A stretch of DNA of 64,000 nt from Strigamia acuminata (taxonomy: Eukaryota > Arthropoda > Chilopoda > Geophilomorpha > Linotaeniidae): contig OX442314.1 of assembly GCA_949358305.1 (NCBI GenBank), positions 65,791,369 through 65,855,368 of the forward strand. Direction: 5' to 3'. Made by a program: the position numbers and the translations under genes. The stretch's first letter is position 1. Each line of letters begins with the position of its first letter. A model generated the notes under the pieces. That model was not told the origin of the DNA. It ran no database searches and worked only from the letters and a program-made list of their open reading frames with translations. Shown piece by piece: positions 41,026 through 55,243 of the stretch.

Positions 41026-44000
41026 AGTTAACTGCGATCTGAAATGAGCTCAAAATTTTTTTTTCAAAATTTATTGCTTGGGTGTTGCTAAAACTTACAT
41101 CTACAAAGGTTTAAACACTATTTATAAACATTCAGACACATTGGACTTGTGGTGTTTGTGCTAAGTCAACTGTGATGAGATCAAAAGTCTATTCTCCCAA
41201 ATCATTGGTTGGATGTTTCTAAAACTTACATTAGAGCCTTCTACTAAGGTTTAAACACTATTTCTAAACATTCAGAGACATTGGTCTTGTGGTGTTTGTG
41301 CTAAGTCAACTGTGATTAGATCAAAAGTCTATTCTCCCAAATCATTGGTTGGATGTCTCTAAAACTTACATTGGAGCCTTCTACTAAGGTTTAAACACTA
41401 TTTCTGAACATTCAGAGACATTGGTCTTGTGGTGTTTGTGCTAAGTCAACTGTGATGAGATCAAAAGTCTATTCTCCCAAATCATTGGTTGGATGTTTCT
41501 AAAACTTACATTGGAGCCTTCTACTAAGGTTTAAACACTATTTCTGAACATTCAGAGACATTGGTCTTGTGGTGTTTGTGCTAAGTCAACTGTGATGAGA
41601 TCAAAAGTCTATTCTCCTAAATCAATGGTTGAATGTTTCTAAAACTTACATTGGAGCCTTCTACTAAGGTTTAAACACTATTTCTGAACATTCAAAGACA
41701 TTGGACTTGTGGTGTTTGTGCTAAGTCAACTGTGATGAGATCAAAAGTCTATTCTCCCAAATCATTGGTTGGATGTTTCTAAAACTTACATTGGAGCCTT
41801 CTACTAAGGTTTAAACACTATTTCTGAACATTCAGAGACATTGGACTTGTGGTGTTTGTGCTAAGTCAACTGTGATGAGATCAAAAGTCTATTCTCCCAA
41901 ATCATTGGTTGGATGTTTCTAAAACTTACATTGGAGCCTTCTACTAAGGTATAAACACTATTTCTGAACATTCAGAGACATTGGTGTTTGTGCTAAGTCA
42001 ACTGCGATCTGAAATGAGCTCAAAATTTTTTTTTCAAAATTTATTGCTTGGGTGTTGCTAAAACTTACATTTAAGGCTTCTACAAAGGTTTAAACACTAT
42101 TTATAAACATTCAGACACATTGGACTTGTGGTGTTTGTGCTAAGTCAACTGTGATGAGATCAAAAGTCTATTCTCCCAAATCATTGGTTGGATGTTTCTA
42201 AAACTTACATTGGAGCCTTCTACTAAGGTTTAAACACTATTTCTGAACATTCAGAGACATTGGTCTTGTGGTGTTTGTGCTAAGTCAACTGTGATGAGAT
42301 CAAAAGTCTATTCTCCTAAATCAATGGTTGAATGTTTCTAAAACTTACATTGGAGCCTTCTACTAAGGTTTAAACACTATTTCTGAACATTCAGAGACAT
42401 TGGACTTGTGGTGTTTCTGCTAAGTCAACTGTGATGAGATCAAAAGTCTATTCTCCCAAATCATTGGTTGGATGTTTCTAAAACTTACATTGGAGCCTTC
42501 TACTAAGGTTTAAACACTATTTCTGAACATTCAGAGACATTGGACTTGTGGTGTTTCTGCTAAGTCAACTGTGATGAGATCAAAAGTCTATTCTCCCAAA
42601 TCATTGGTTGGATGTTTCTAAAACTTACATTGGAGCCTTCTACTAAGGTTTAAACACTATTTCTGAACATTCAGAGACATTGGTCTTGTGGTGTTTGTGC
42701 TAAGTCAACTGTGATGAGATCAAAAGTCTATTCTCCTAAATCAATGGTTGAATGTTTCTAAAACTTACATTGGAGCCTTCTACTAAGGTTTAAACACTAT
42801 TTCTGAACATTCAGAGACATTGGACTTGTGGTGTTTCTGCTAAGTCAACTGTGATGAGATCAAAAGTCTATTCTCCCAAATCATTGGTTGGATGTTTCTA
42901 AAACTTACATTGGAGCCTTCTACTAAGGTTTAAACACTATTTCTGAACATTCAGAGACATTGGTCTTGTGGTGTTTGTGCTAAGTCAACTGTGATGAGAT
43001 CAAAAGTCTATTCTCCCAAATCATTGGTTGGATGTTTCTAAAACTTACATTGGAGCCTTCTACTAAGGTTTAAACACTATTTCTGAACATTCAGAGACAT
43101 TGGACTTGTGGTGTTTGTGCTAAGTCAACTGTGATGAGATCAAAAGTCTATTCTCTCAAATCATTGGTTGGATGTTTCTAAAACTTACATTGGAGCCTTC
43201 TACTAAGGTTTAAACACTATTTCTGAACATTCAGAGACATTGGTGTTTGTGCTAAGTCAACTGCGATCTGAAATGAGCTCAAAATTTTTTTTTCAAAATT
43301 TATTGCTTGGGTGTTGCTAAAACTTACATCTACAAAGGTTTAAACACTATTTATAAACATTCAGACACATTGGACTTGTGGTGTTTGTGCTAAGTCAACT
43401 GTGATGAGATCAAAAGTCTATTCTCCCAAATCATTGGTTGGATGTTTCTAAAACTTACATTAGAGCCTTCTACTAAGGTTTAAACACTATTTCTAAACAT
43501 TCAGAGACATTGGTCTTGTGGTGTTTGTGCTAAGTCAACTGTGATTAGATCAAAAGTCTATTCTCCCAAATCATTGGTTGGATGTCTCTAAAACTTACAT
43601 TGGAGCCTTCTACTAAGGTTTAAACACTATTTCTGAACATTCAGAGACATTGGTCTTGTGGTGTTTGTGCTAAGTCAACTGTGATGAGATCAAAAGTCTA
43701 TTCTCCCAAATCATTGGTTGGATGTTTCTAAAACTTACATTGGAGCCTTCTACTAAGGTTTAAACACTATTTCTGAACATTCAGAGACATTGGTCTTGTG
43801 GTGTTTGTGCTAAGTCAACTGTGATGAGATCAAAAGTCTATTCTCCTAAATCAATGGTTGAATGTTTCTAAAACTTACATTGGAGCCTTCTACTAAGGTT
43901 TAAACACTATTTCTGAACATTCAAAGACATTGGACTTGTGGTGTTTGTGCTAAGTCAACTGTGATGAGATCAAAAGTCTATTCTCCCAAATCATTGGTTG

Positions 44001-47000
44001 GATGTTTCTAAAACTTACATTGGAGCCTTCTACTAAGGTTTAAACACTATTTCTGAACATTCAGAGACATTGGACTTGTGGTGTTTGTGCTAAGTCAACT
44101 GTGATGAGATCAAAAGTCTATTCTCCCAAATCATTGGTTGGATGTTTCTAAAACTTACATTGGAGCCTTCTACTAAGGTTTAAACACTATTTCTGAACAT
44201 TCAGAGACATTGGTGTTTGTGCTAAGTCAACTGCGATCTGAAATGAGCTCAAAATTTTTTTTTCAAAATTTATTGCTTGGGTGTTGCTAAAACTTACATT
44301 TAAGGCTTCTACAAAGGTTTAAACACTATTTATAAACATTCAGACACATTGGACTTGTGGTGTTTGTGCTAAGTCAACTGTGATGAGATCAAAAGTCTAT
44401 TCTCCCAAATCATTGGTTGGATGTTTCTAAAACTTACATTGGAGCCTTCTACTAAGGTTTAAACACTATTTCTGAACATTCAGAGACATTGGTCTTGTGG
44501 TGTTTGTGCTAAGTCAACTGTGATGAGATCAAAAGTCTATTCTCCTAAATCAATGGTTGAATGTTTCTAAAACTTACATTGGAGCCTTCTACTAAGGTTT
44601 AAACACTATTTCTGAACATTCAGAGACATTGGACTTGTGGTGTTTCTGCTAAGTCAACTGTGATGAGATCAAAAGTCTATTCTCCCAAATCATTGGTTGG
44701 ATGTTTCTAAAACTTACATTGGAGCCTTCTACTAAGGTTTAAACACTATTTCTGAACATTCAGAGACATTGGTCTTGTGGTGTTTGTGCTAAGTCAACTG
44801 TGATTAGATCAAAAGTCTATTCTCCCAAATCATTGGTTGGATGTCTCTAAAACTTACATTGGAGCCTTCTACTAAGGTTTAAACACTATTTCTGAACATT
44901 CAGAGACATTGGTCTTGTGGTGTTTGTGCTAAGTCAACTGTGATGAGATCAAAAGTCTATTCTCCTAAATCAATGGTTGAATGTTTCTAAAACTTACATT
45001 GGAGCCTTCTACTAAGGTTTAAACACTATTTCTGAACATTCAGAGACATTGGACTTGTGGTGTTTCTGCTAAGTCAACTGTGATGAGATCAAAAGTCTAT
45101 TCTCCCAAATCATTGGTTGGATGTTTCTAAAACTTACATTGGAGCCTTCTACTAAGGTTTAAACACTATTTCTGAACATTCAGAGACATTGGACTTGTGG
45201 TGTTTCTGCTAAGTCAACTGTGATGAGATCAAAAGTCTATTCTCCCAAATCATTGGTTGGATGTTTCTAAAACTTACATTGGAGCCTTCTACTAAGGTTT
45301 AAACACTATTTCTGAACATTCAGAGACATTGGTCTTGTGGTGTTTGTGCTAAGTCAACTGTGATGAGATCAAAAGTCTATTCTCCCAAATCATTGGTTGG
45401 ATGTTTCTAAAACTTACATTGGAGCCTTCTACTAAGGTTTAAACACTATTTCTGAACATTCAGAGACATTGGTCTTGTGGTGTTTGTGCTAAGTCAACTG
45501 TGATGAGATCAAAAGTCTATTCTCCTAAATCAATGGTTGAATGTTTCTAAAACTTACATTGGAGCCTTCTACTAAGGTTTAAACACTATTTCTGAACATT
45601 CAGAGACATTGGACTTGTGGTGTTTCTGCTAAGTCAACTGTGATGAGATCAAAAGTCTATTCTCCCAAATCATTGGTTGGATGTTTCTAAAACTTACATT
45701 GGAGCCTTCTACTAAGGTTTAAACACTATTTCTGAACATTCAGAGACATTGGTCTTGTGGTGTTTGTGCTAAGTCAACTGTGATGAGATCAAAAGTCTAT
45801 TCTCCCAAATCATTGGTTGGATGTTTCTAAAACTTACATTGGAGCCTTCTACTAAGGTTTAAACACTATTTCTGAACATTCAGAGACATTGGACTTGTGG
45901 TGTTTGTGCTAAGTCAACTGTGATGAGATCAAAAGTCTATTCTCCCAAATCATTGGTTGGATGTTTCTAAAACTTACATTGGAGCCTTCTACTAAGGTTT
46001 AAACACTATTTCTGAACATTCAGAGACATTGGTGTTTGTGCTAAGTCAACTGCGATCTGAAATGAGCTCAAAATTTTTTTTTCAAAATTTATTGCTTGGG
46101 TGTTGCTAAAACTTACATCTACAAAGGTTTAAACACTATTTATAAACATTCAGACACATTGGACTTGTGGTGTTTGTGCTAAGTCAACTGTGATGAGATC
46201 AAAAGTCTATTCTCCCAAATCATTGGTTGGATGTTTCTAAAACTTACATTAGAGCCTTCTACTAAGGTTTAAACACTATTTCTAAACATTCAGAGACATT
46301 GGTCTTGTGGTGTTTGTGCTAAGTCAACTGTGATTAGATCAAAAGTCTATTCTCCCAAATCATTGGTTGGATGTCTCTAAAACTTACATTGGAGCCTTCT
46401 ACTAAGGTTTAAACACTATTTCTGAACATTCAGAGACATTGGTCTTGTGGTGTTTGTGCTAAGTCAACTGTGATGAGATCAAAAGTCTATTCTCCTAAAT
46501 CAATGGTTGAATGTTTCTAAAACTTACATTGGAGCCTTCTACTAAGGTTTAAACACTATTTCTGAACATTCAGAGACATTGGACTTGTGGTGTTTCTGCT
46601 AAGTCAACTGTGATGAGATCAAAAGTCTATTCTCCCAAATCATTGGTTGGATGTTTCTAAAACTTACATTGGAGCCTTCTACTAAGGTTTAAACACTATT
46701 TCTGAACATTCAGAGACATTGGACTTGTGGTGTTTCTGCTAAGTCAACTGTGATGAGATCAAAAGTCTATTCTCCCAAATCATTGGTTGGATGTTTCTAA
46801 AACTTACATTGGAGCCTTCTACTAAGGTTTAAACACTATTTCTGAACATTCAGAGACATTGGTCTTGTGGTGTTTGTGCTAAGTCAACTGTGATGAGATC
46901 AAAAGTCTATTCTCCCAAATCATTGGTTGGATGTTTCTAAAACTTACATTGGAGCCTTCTACTAAGGTTTAAACACTATTTCTGAACATTCAGAGACATT

Positions 47001-49900
47001 GGTCTTGTGGTGTTTGTGCTAAGTCAACTGTGATGAGATCAAAAGTCTATTCTCCTAAATCAATGGTTGAATGTTTCTAAAACTTACATTGGAGCCTTCT
47101 ACTAAGGTTTAAACACTATTTCTGAACATTCAGAGACATTGGACTTGTGGTGTTTCTGCTAAGTCAACTGTGATGAGATCAAAAGTCTATTCTCCCAAAT
47201 CATTGGTTGGATGTTTCTAAAACTTACATTGGAGCCTTCTACTAAGGTTTAAACACTATTTCTGAACATTCAGAGACATTGGTCTTGTGGTGTTTGTGCT
47301 AAGTCAACTGTGATGAGATCAAAAGTCTATTCTCCCAAATCATTGGTTGGATGTTTCTAAAACTTACATTGGAGCCTTCTACTAAGGTTTAAACACTATT
47401 TCTGAACATTCAGAGACATTGGACTTGTGGTGTTTGTGCTAAGTCAACTGTGATGAGATCAAAAGTCTATTCTCCCAAATCATTGGTTGGATGTTTCTAA
47501 AACTTACATTGGAGCCTTCTACTAAGGTTTAAACACTATTTCTGAACATTCAGAGACATTGGTGTTTGTGCTAAGTCAACTGCGATCTGAAATGAGCTCA
47601 AAATTTTTTTTTCAAAATTTATTGCTTGGGTGTTGCTAAAACTTACATCTACAAAGGTTTAAACACTATTTATAAACATTCAGACACATTGGACTTGTGG
47701 TGTTTGTGCTAAGTCAACTGTGATGAGATCAAAAGTCTATTCTCCCAAATCATTGGTTGGATGTTTCTAAAACTTACATTAGAGCCTTCTACTAAGGTTT
47801 AAACACTATTTCTAAACATTCAGAGACATTGGTCTTGTGGTGTTTGTGCTAAGTCAACTGTGATTAGATCAAAAGTCTATTCTCCCAAATCATTGGTTGG
47901 ATGTCTCTAAAACTTACATTGGAGCCTTCTACTAAGGTTTAAACACTATTTCTGAACATTCAGAGACATTGGTCTTGTGGTGTTTGTGCTAAGTCAACTG
48001 TGATGAGATCAAAAGTCTATTCTCCCAAATCATTGGTTGGATGTTTCTAAAACTTACATTGGAGCCTTCTACTAAGGTTTAAACACTATTTCTGAACATT
48101 CAGAGACATTGGTCTTGTGGTGTTTGTGCTAAGTCAACTGTGATGAGATCAAAAGTCTATTCTCCTAAATCAATGGTTGAATGTTTCTAAAACTTACATT
48201 GGAGCCTTCTACTAAGGTTTAAACACTATTTCTGAACATTCAAAGACATTGGACTTGTGGTGTTTGTGCTAAGTCAACTGTGATGAGATCAAAAGTCTAT
48301 TCTCCCAAATCATTGGTTGGATGTTTCTAAAACTTACATTGGAGCCTTCTACTAAGGTTTAAACACTATTTCTGAACATTCAGAGACATTGGACTTGTGG
48401 TGTTTGTGCTAAGTCAACTGTGATGAGATCAAAAGTCTATTCTCCCAAATCATTGGTTGGATGTTTCTAAAACTTACATTGGAGCCTTCTACTAAGGTTT
48501 AAACACTATTTCTGAACATTCAGAGACATTGGTCTTGTGGTGTTTGTGCTAAGTCAACTGTGATGAGATCAAAAGTCTATTCTCCTAAATCAATGGTTGA
48601 ATGTTTCTAAAACTTACATTGGAGCCTTCTACTAAGGTTTAAACACTATTTCTGAACATTCAGAGACATTGGACTTGTGGTGTTTGTGCTAAGTCAACTG
48701 TGATGAGATCAAAAGTCTATTCTCCCAAATCATTGGTTGGATGTTTCTAAAATTTACATTGGAGCCTTCTACTAAGGTTTAAACACTATTTCTGAACATT
48801 CAGAGACATTGGACTTGTGGTGTTTGTGCTAAGTCAACTGTGATGAGATCAAAAGTCTATTCTCCCAAATCATTGGTTGGATGTTTCTAAAACTTACATT
48901 AGAGCCTTCTACTAAGGTTTAAACACTATTTCTAAACATTCAGAGACATTGGTCTTGTGGTGTTTGTGCTAAGTCAACTGTGATTAGATCAAAAGTCTAT
49001 TCTCCCAAATCATTGGTTGGATGTCTCTAAAACTTACATTGGAGCCTTCTACTAAGGTTTAAACACTATTTCTGAACATTCAGAGACATTGGTCTTGTGG
49101 TGTTTGTGCTAAGTCAACTGTGATGAGATCAAAAGTCTATTCTCCCAAATCATTGGTTGGATGTTTCTAAAACTTACATTGGAGCCTTCTACTAAGGTTT
49201 AAACACTATTTCTGAACATTCAGAGACATTGGTCTTGTGGTGTTTGTGCTAAGTCAACTGTGATGAGATCAAAAGTCTATTCTCCTAAATCAATGGTTGA
49301 ATGTTTCTAAAACTTACATTGGAGCCTTCTACTAAGGTTTAAACACTATTTCTGAACATTCAAAGACATTGGACTTGTGGTGTTTGTGCTAAGTCAACTG
49401 TGATGAGATCAAAAGTCTATTCTCCCAAATCATTGGTTGGATGTTTCTAAAACTTACATTGGAGCCTTCTACTAAGGTTTAAACACTATTTCTGAACATT
49501 CAGAGACATTGGACTTGTGGTGTTTGTGCTAAGTCAACTGTGATGAGATCAAAAGTCTATTCTCCCAAATCATTGGTTGGATGTTTCTAAAACTTACATT
49601 GGAGCCTTCTACTAAGGTTTAAACACTATTTCTGAACATTCAGAGACATTGGTCTTGTGGTGTTTGTGCTAAGTCAACTGTGATGAGATCAAAAGTCTAT
49701 TCTCCCAAATCATTGGTTGGATGTTTCTAAAACTTACATTGGAGCCTTCTACAAAGGTTTAAACACTATTTATAAACATTCAGACACATTGGACTTGTGG
49801 TGTTTGTGCTAAGTCAACTGTGATGAGATCAAAAGTCTATTCTCCCAAATCATTGGTTGGATGTTTCTAAAACTTACATTGGAGCCTTCTACTAAGGTTT
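41026..49900. repeat. Segmental duplication inside the satellite, copy 1
   Basis: T-rich units are spaced 970, 1259, 970 and 1819 bp from 41026, exactly as from 55244. Private variants recur at the same offset of 14218: gctaagttaac (41026 and 55244), aaggtata (41946 and 56164) and ttctctc (43151 and 57369). After one monomer difference between 46 and 47.6 kb the offset becomes 14078 (47574 and 61652; agccttctacaaagg at 49743 and 63821). Confidence 0.92.
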
Positions 49901-52900
49901 AAACACTATTTCTGAACATTCAGAGACATTGGTCTTGTGGTGTTTGTGCTAAGTCAACTGTGATGAGATCAAAAGTCTATTCTCCTAAATCAATGGTTGA
50001 ATGTTTCTAAAACTTACATTGGAGCCTTCTACTAAGGTTTAAACACTATTTCTGAACATTCAGAGACATTGGACTTGTGGTGTTTCTGCTAAGTCAACTG
50101 TGATTAGATCAAAAGTCTATTCTCCCAAATCATTGGTTGGATGTCTCTAAAACTTACATTGGAGCCTTCTACTAAGGTTTAAACACTATTTCTGAACATT
50201 CAGAGACATTGGTCTTGTGGTGTTTGTGCTAAGTCAACTGTGATGAGATCAAAAGTCTATTCTCCCAAATCATTGGTTGGATGTTTCTAAAATTTACATT
50301 GGAGCCTTCTACTAAGGTTTAAACATTATTTCTGAACATTCAGAGACATTGGTCTTGTGGTGTTTGTGCTAAGTCAACTGTGATGAGATCAAAAGTCTAT
50401 TCTCCTAAATCAATGGTTGAATGTTTCTAAAACTTACATTGGAGCCTTCTACTAAGGTTTAAACACTATTTCTGAACATTCAGAGACATTGGACTTGTGG
50501 TGTTTGTGCTAAGTCAACTGTGATGAGATCAAAAGTCTATTCTCCCAAATCATTGGTTGGATGTTTCTAAAATTTACATTGGAGCCTTCTACTAAGGTTT
50601 AAACACTATTTCTGAACATTCAGAGACATTGGTCTTGTGGTGTTTGTGCTAAGTCAACTGTGATGAGATCAAAAGTCTATTCTCCTAAATCAATGGTTGA
50701 ATGTTTCTAAAACTTACATTGGAGCCTTCTACTAAGGTTTAAACACTATTTCTGAACATTCAGAGACATTGGACTTGTGGTGTTTGTGCTAAGTCAACTG
50801 TGATGAGATCAAAAGTCTATTCTCCCAAATCATTGGTTGGATGTTTCTAAAACTTACATTGGAGCCTTCTACTAAGGTTTAAACACTATTTCTGAACATT
50901 CAGAGACATTGGACTTGTGGTGTTTGTGCTAAGTCAACTGTGATGAGATCAAAAGTCTATTCTCCCAAATCATTGGTTGGATGTTTCTAAAACTTACATT
51001 GGAGCCTTCTACTAAGGTTTAAACACTATTTCTGAACATTCAGAGACATTGGTGTTTGTGCTAAGTCAACTGCGATCTGAAATGAGCTCAAAATTTTTTT
51101 TTCAAAATTTATTGCTTGGGTGTTGCTAAAACTTACATCTACAAAGGTTTAAACACTATTTATAAACATTCAGACACATTGGACTTGTGGTGTTTGTGCT
51201 AAGTCAACTGTGATGAGATCAAAAGTCTATTCTCCCAAATCATTGGTTGGATGTTTCTAAAACTTACATTAGAGCCTTCTACTAAGGTTTAAACACTATT
51301 TCTAAACATTCAGAGACATTGGTCTTGTGGTGTTTGTGCTAAGTCAACTGTGATTAGATCAAAAGTCTATTCTCCCAAATCATTGGTTGGATGTCTCTAA
51401 AACTTACATTGGAGCCTTCTACTAAGGTTTAAACACTATTTCTGAACATTCAGAGACATTGGTCTTGTGGTGTTTGTGCTAAGTCAACTGTGATGAGATC
51501 AAAAGTCTATTCTCCCAAATCATTGGTTGGATGTTTCTAAAACTTACATTGGAGCCTTCTACTAAGGTTTAAACACTATTTCTGAACATTCAGAGACATT
51601 GGTCTTGTGGTGTTTGTGCTAAGTCAACTGTGATGAGATCAAAAGTCTATTCTCCTAAATCAATGGTTGAATGTTTCTAAAACTTACATTGGAGCCTTCT
51701 ACTAAGGTTTAAACACTATTTCTGAACATTCAAAGACATTGGACTTGTGGTGTTTGTGCTAAGTCAACTGTGATGAGATCAAAAGTCTATTCTCCCAAAT
51801 CATTGGTTGGATGTTTCTAAAACTTACATTGGAGCCTTCTACTAAGGTTTAAACACTATTTCTGAACATTCAGAGACATTGGTGTTTGTGCTAAGTCAAC
51901 TGCGATCTGAAATGAGCTCAAAATTTTTTTTTCAAAATTTATTGCTTGGGTGTTGCTAAAACTTACATCTACAAAGGTTTAAACACTATTTATAAACATT
52001 CAGACACATTGGACTTGTGGTGTTTGTGCTAAGTCAACTGTGATGAGATCAAAAGTCTATTCTCCCAAATCATTGGTTGGATGTTTCTAAAACTTACATT
52101 AGAGCCTTCTACTAAGGTTTAAACACTATTTCTGAACATTCAGAGACATTGGTCTTGTGGTGTTTGTGCTAAGTCAACTGTGATGAGATCAAAAGTCTAT
52201 TCTCCCAAATCATTGGTTGGATGTTTCTAAAACTTACATTAGAGCCTTCTACTAAGGTTTAAACACTATTTCTAAACATTCAGAGACATTGGTCTTGTGG
52301 TGTTTGTGCTAAGTCAACTGTGATGAGATCAAAAGTCTATTCTCCCAAATCATTGGTTGGATGTTTCTAAAACTTACATTGGAGCCTTCTACTAAGGTTT
52401 AAACACTATTTCTGAACATTCAGAGACATTGGACTTGTGGTGTTTGTGCTAAGTCAACTGTGATGAGATCAAAAGTCTATTCTCCCAAATCATTGGTTGG
52501 ATGTTTCTAAAACTTACATTGGAGCCTTCTACTAAGGTTTAAACACTATTTCTAAACATTCAGAGACATTGGTCTTGTGGTGTTTGTGCTAAGTCAACTG
52601 TGATTAGATCAAAAGTCTATTCTCCCAAATCATTGGTTGGATGTCTCTAAAACTTACATTGGAGCCTTCTACTAAGGTTTAAACACTATTTCTGAACATT
52701 CAGAGACATTGGTCTTGTGGTGTTTGTGCTAAGTCAACTGTGATGAGATCAAAAGTCTATTCTCCCAAATCATTGGTTGGATGTTTCTAAAACTTACATT
52801 GGAGCCTTCTACTAAGGTTTAAACACTATTTCTGAACATTCAGAGACATTGGTCTTGTGGTGTTTGTGCTAAGTCAACTGTGATGAGATCAAAAGTCTAT

Positions 52901-54500
52901 TCTCCTAAATCAATGGTTGAATGTTTCTAAAACTTACATTGGAGCCTTCTACTAAGGTTTAAACACTATTTCTGAACATTCAAAGACATTGGACTTGTGG
53001 TGTTTGTGCTAAGTCAACTGTGATGAGATCAAAAGTCTATTCTCCCAAATCATTGGTTGGATGTTTCTAAAACTTACATTGGAGCCTTCTACTAAGGTTT
53101 AAACACTATTTCTGAACATTCAGAGACATTGGTCTTGTGGTGTTTGTGCTAAGTCAACTGTGATGAGATCAAAAGTCTATTCTCCTAAATCAATGGTTGA
53201 ATGTTTCTAAAACTTACATTGGAGCCTTCTACTAAGGTTTAAACACTATTTCTGAACATTCAAAGACATTGGACTTGTGGTGTTTGTGCTAAGTCAACTG
53301 TGATGAGATCAAAAGTCTATTCTCCCAAATCATTGGTTGGATGTTTCTAAAACTTACATTGGAGCCTTCTACTAAGGTTTAAACACTATTTCTGAACATT
53401 CAGAGACATTGGACTTGTGGTGTTTGTGCTAAGTCAACTGTGATGAGATCAAAAGTCTATTCTCCCAAATCATTGGTTGGATGTTTCTAAAACTTACATT
53501 GGAGCCTTCTACTAAGGTTTAAACACTATTTCTGAACATTCAGAGACATTGGTCTTGTGGTGTTTGTGCTAAGTCAACTGTGATGAGATCAAAAGTCTAT
53601 TCTCCCAAATCATTGGTTGGATGTTTCTAAAACTTACATTGGAGCCTTCTACAAAGGTTTAAACACTATTTATAAACATTCAGACACATTGGACTTGTGG
53701 TGTTTGTGCTAAGTCAACTGTGATGAGATCAAAAGTCTATTCTCCCAAATCATTGGTTGGATGTTTCTAAAACTTACATTGGAGCCTTCTACTAAGGTTT
53801 AAACACTATTTCTGAACATTCAGAGACATTGGTCTTGTGGTGTTTGTGCTAAGTCAACTGTGATGAGATCAAAAGTCTATTCTCCTAAATCAATGGTTGA
53901 ATGTTTCTAAAACTTACATTGGAGCCTTCTACTAAGGTTTAAACACTATTTCTGAACATTCAGAGACATTGGACTTGTGGTGTTTCTGCTAAGTCAACTG
54001 TGATTAGATCAAAAGTCTATTCTCCCAAATCATTGGTTGGATGTCTCTAAAACTTACATTGGAGCCTTCTACTAAGGTTTAAACACTATTTCTGAACATT
54101 CAGAGACATTGGTCTTGTGGTGTTTGTGCTAAGTCAACTGTGATGAGATCAAAAGTCTATTCTCCCAAATCATTGGTTGGATGTTTCTAAAATTTACATT
54201 GGAGCCTTCTACTAAGGTTTAAACATTATTTCTGAACATTCAGAGACATTGGTCTTGTGGTGTTTGTGCTAAGTCAACTGTGATGAGATCAAAAGTCTAT
54301 TCTCCTAAATCAATGGTTGAATGTTTCTAAAACTTACATTGGAGCCTTCTACTAAGGTTTAAACACTATTTCTGAACATTCAGAGACATTGGACTTGTGG
54401 TGTTTGTGCTAAGTCAACTGTGATGAGATCAAAAGTCTATTCTCCCAAATCATTGGTTGGATGTTTCTAAAATTTACATTGGAGCCTTCTACTAAGGTTT
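49200..54500. repeat. Shorter satellite block duplication with 3900-bp offset
   Basis: Variants at 49743 (agccttctacaaagg), 50101 (tgattagatc), 50281 (aatttacatt), 50321 (aaacattatt) and 50561 (aatttacatt) recur at 53643, 54001, 54181, 54221 and 54461. All give an offset of 3900. This lies between the two copies of the 14-kb duplication. Confidence 0.88.
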
Positions 54501-55243
54501 AAACACTATTTCTGAACATTCAGAGACATTGGACTTGTGGTGTTTGTGCTAAGTCAACTGTGATGAGATCAAAAGTCTATTCTCCCAAATCATTGGTTGG
54601 ATGTTTCTAAAACTTACATTAGAGCCTTCTACTAAGGTTTAAACACTATTTCTAAACATTCAGAGACATTGGTCTTGTGGTGTTTGTGCTAAGTCAACTG
54701 TGATTAGATCAAAAGTCTATTCTCCCAAATCATTGGTTGGATGTCTCTAAAACTTACATTGGAGCCTTCTACTAAGGTTTAAACACTATTTCTGAACATT
54801 CAGAGACATTGGTCTTGTGGTGTTTGTGCTAAGTCAACTGTGATGAGATCAAAAGTCTATTCTCCCAAATCATTGGTTGGATGTTTCTAAAACTTACATT
54901 GGAGCCTTCTACTAAGGTTTAAACACTATTTCTGAACATTCAGAGACATTGGTCTTGTGGTGTTTGTGCTAAGTCAACTGTGATGAGATCAAAAGTCTAT
55001 TCTCCTAAATCAATGGTTGAATGTTTCTAAAACTTACATTGGAGCCTTCTACTAAGGTTTAAACACTATTTCTGAACATTCAAAGACATTGGACTTGTGG
55101 TGTTTGTGCTAAGTCAACTGTGATGAGATCAAAAGTCTATTCTCCCAAATCATTGGTTGGATGTTTCTAAAACTTACATTGGAGCCTTCTACTAAGGTTT
55201 AAACACTATTTCTGAACATTCAGAGACATTGGTGTTTGTGCTA

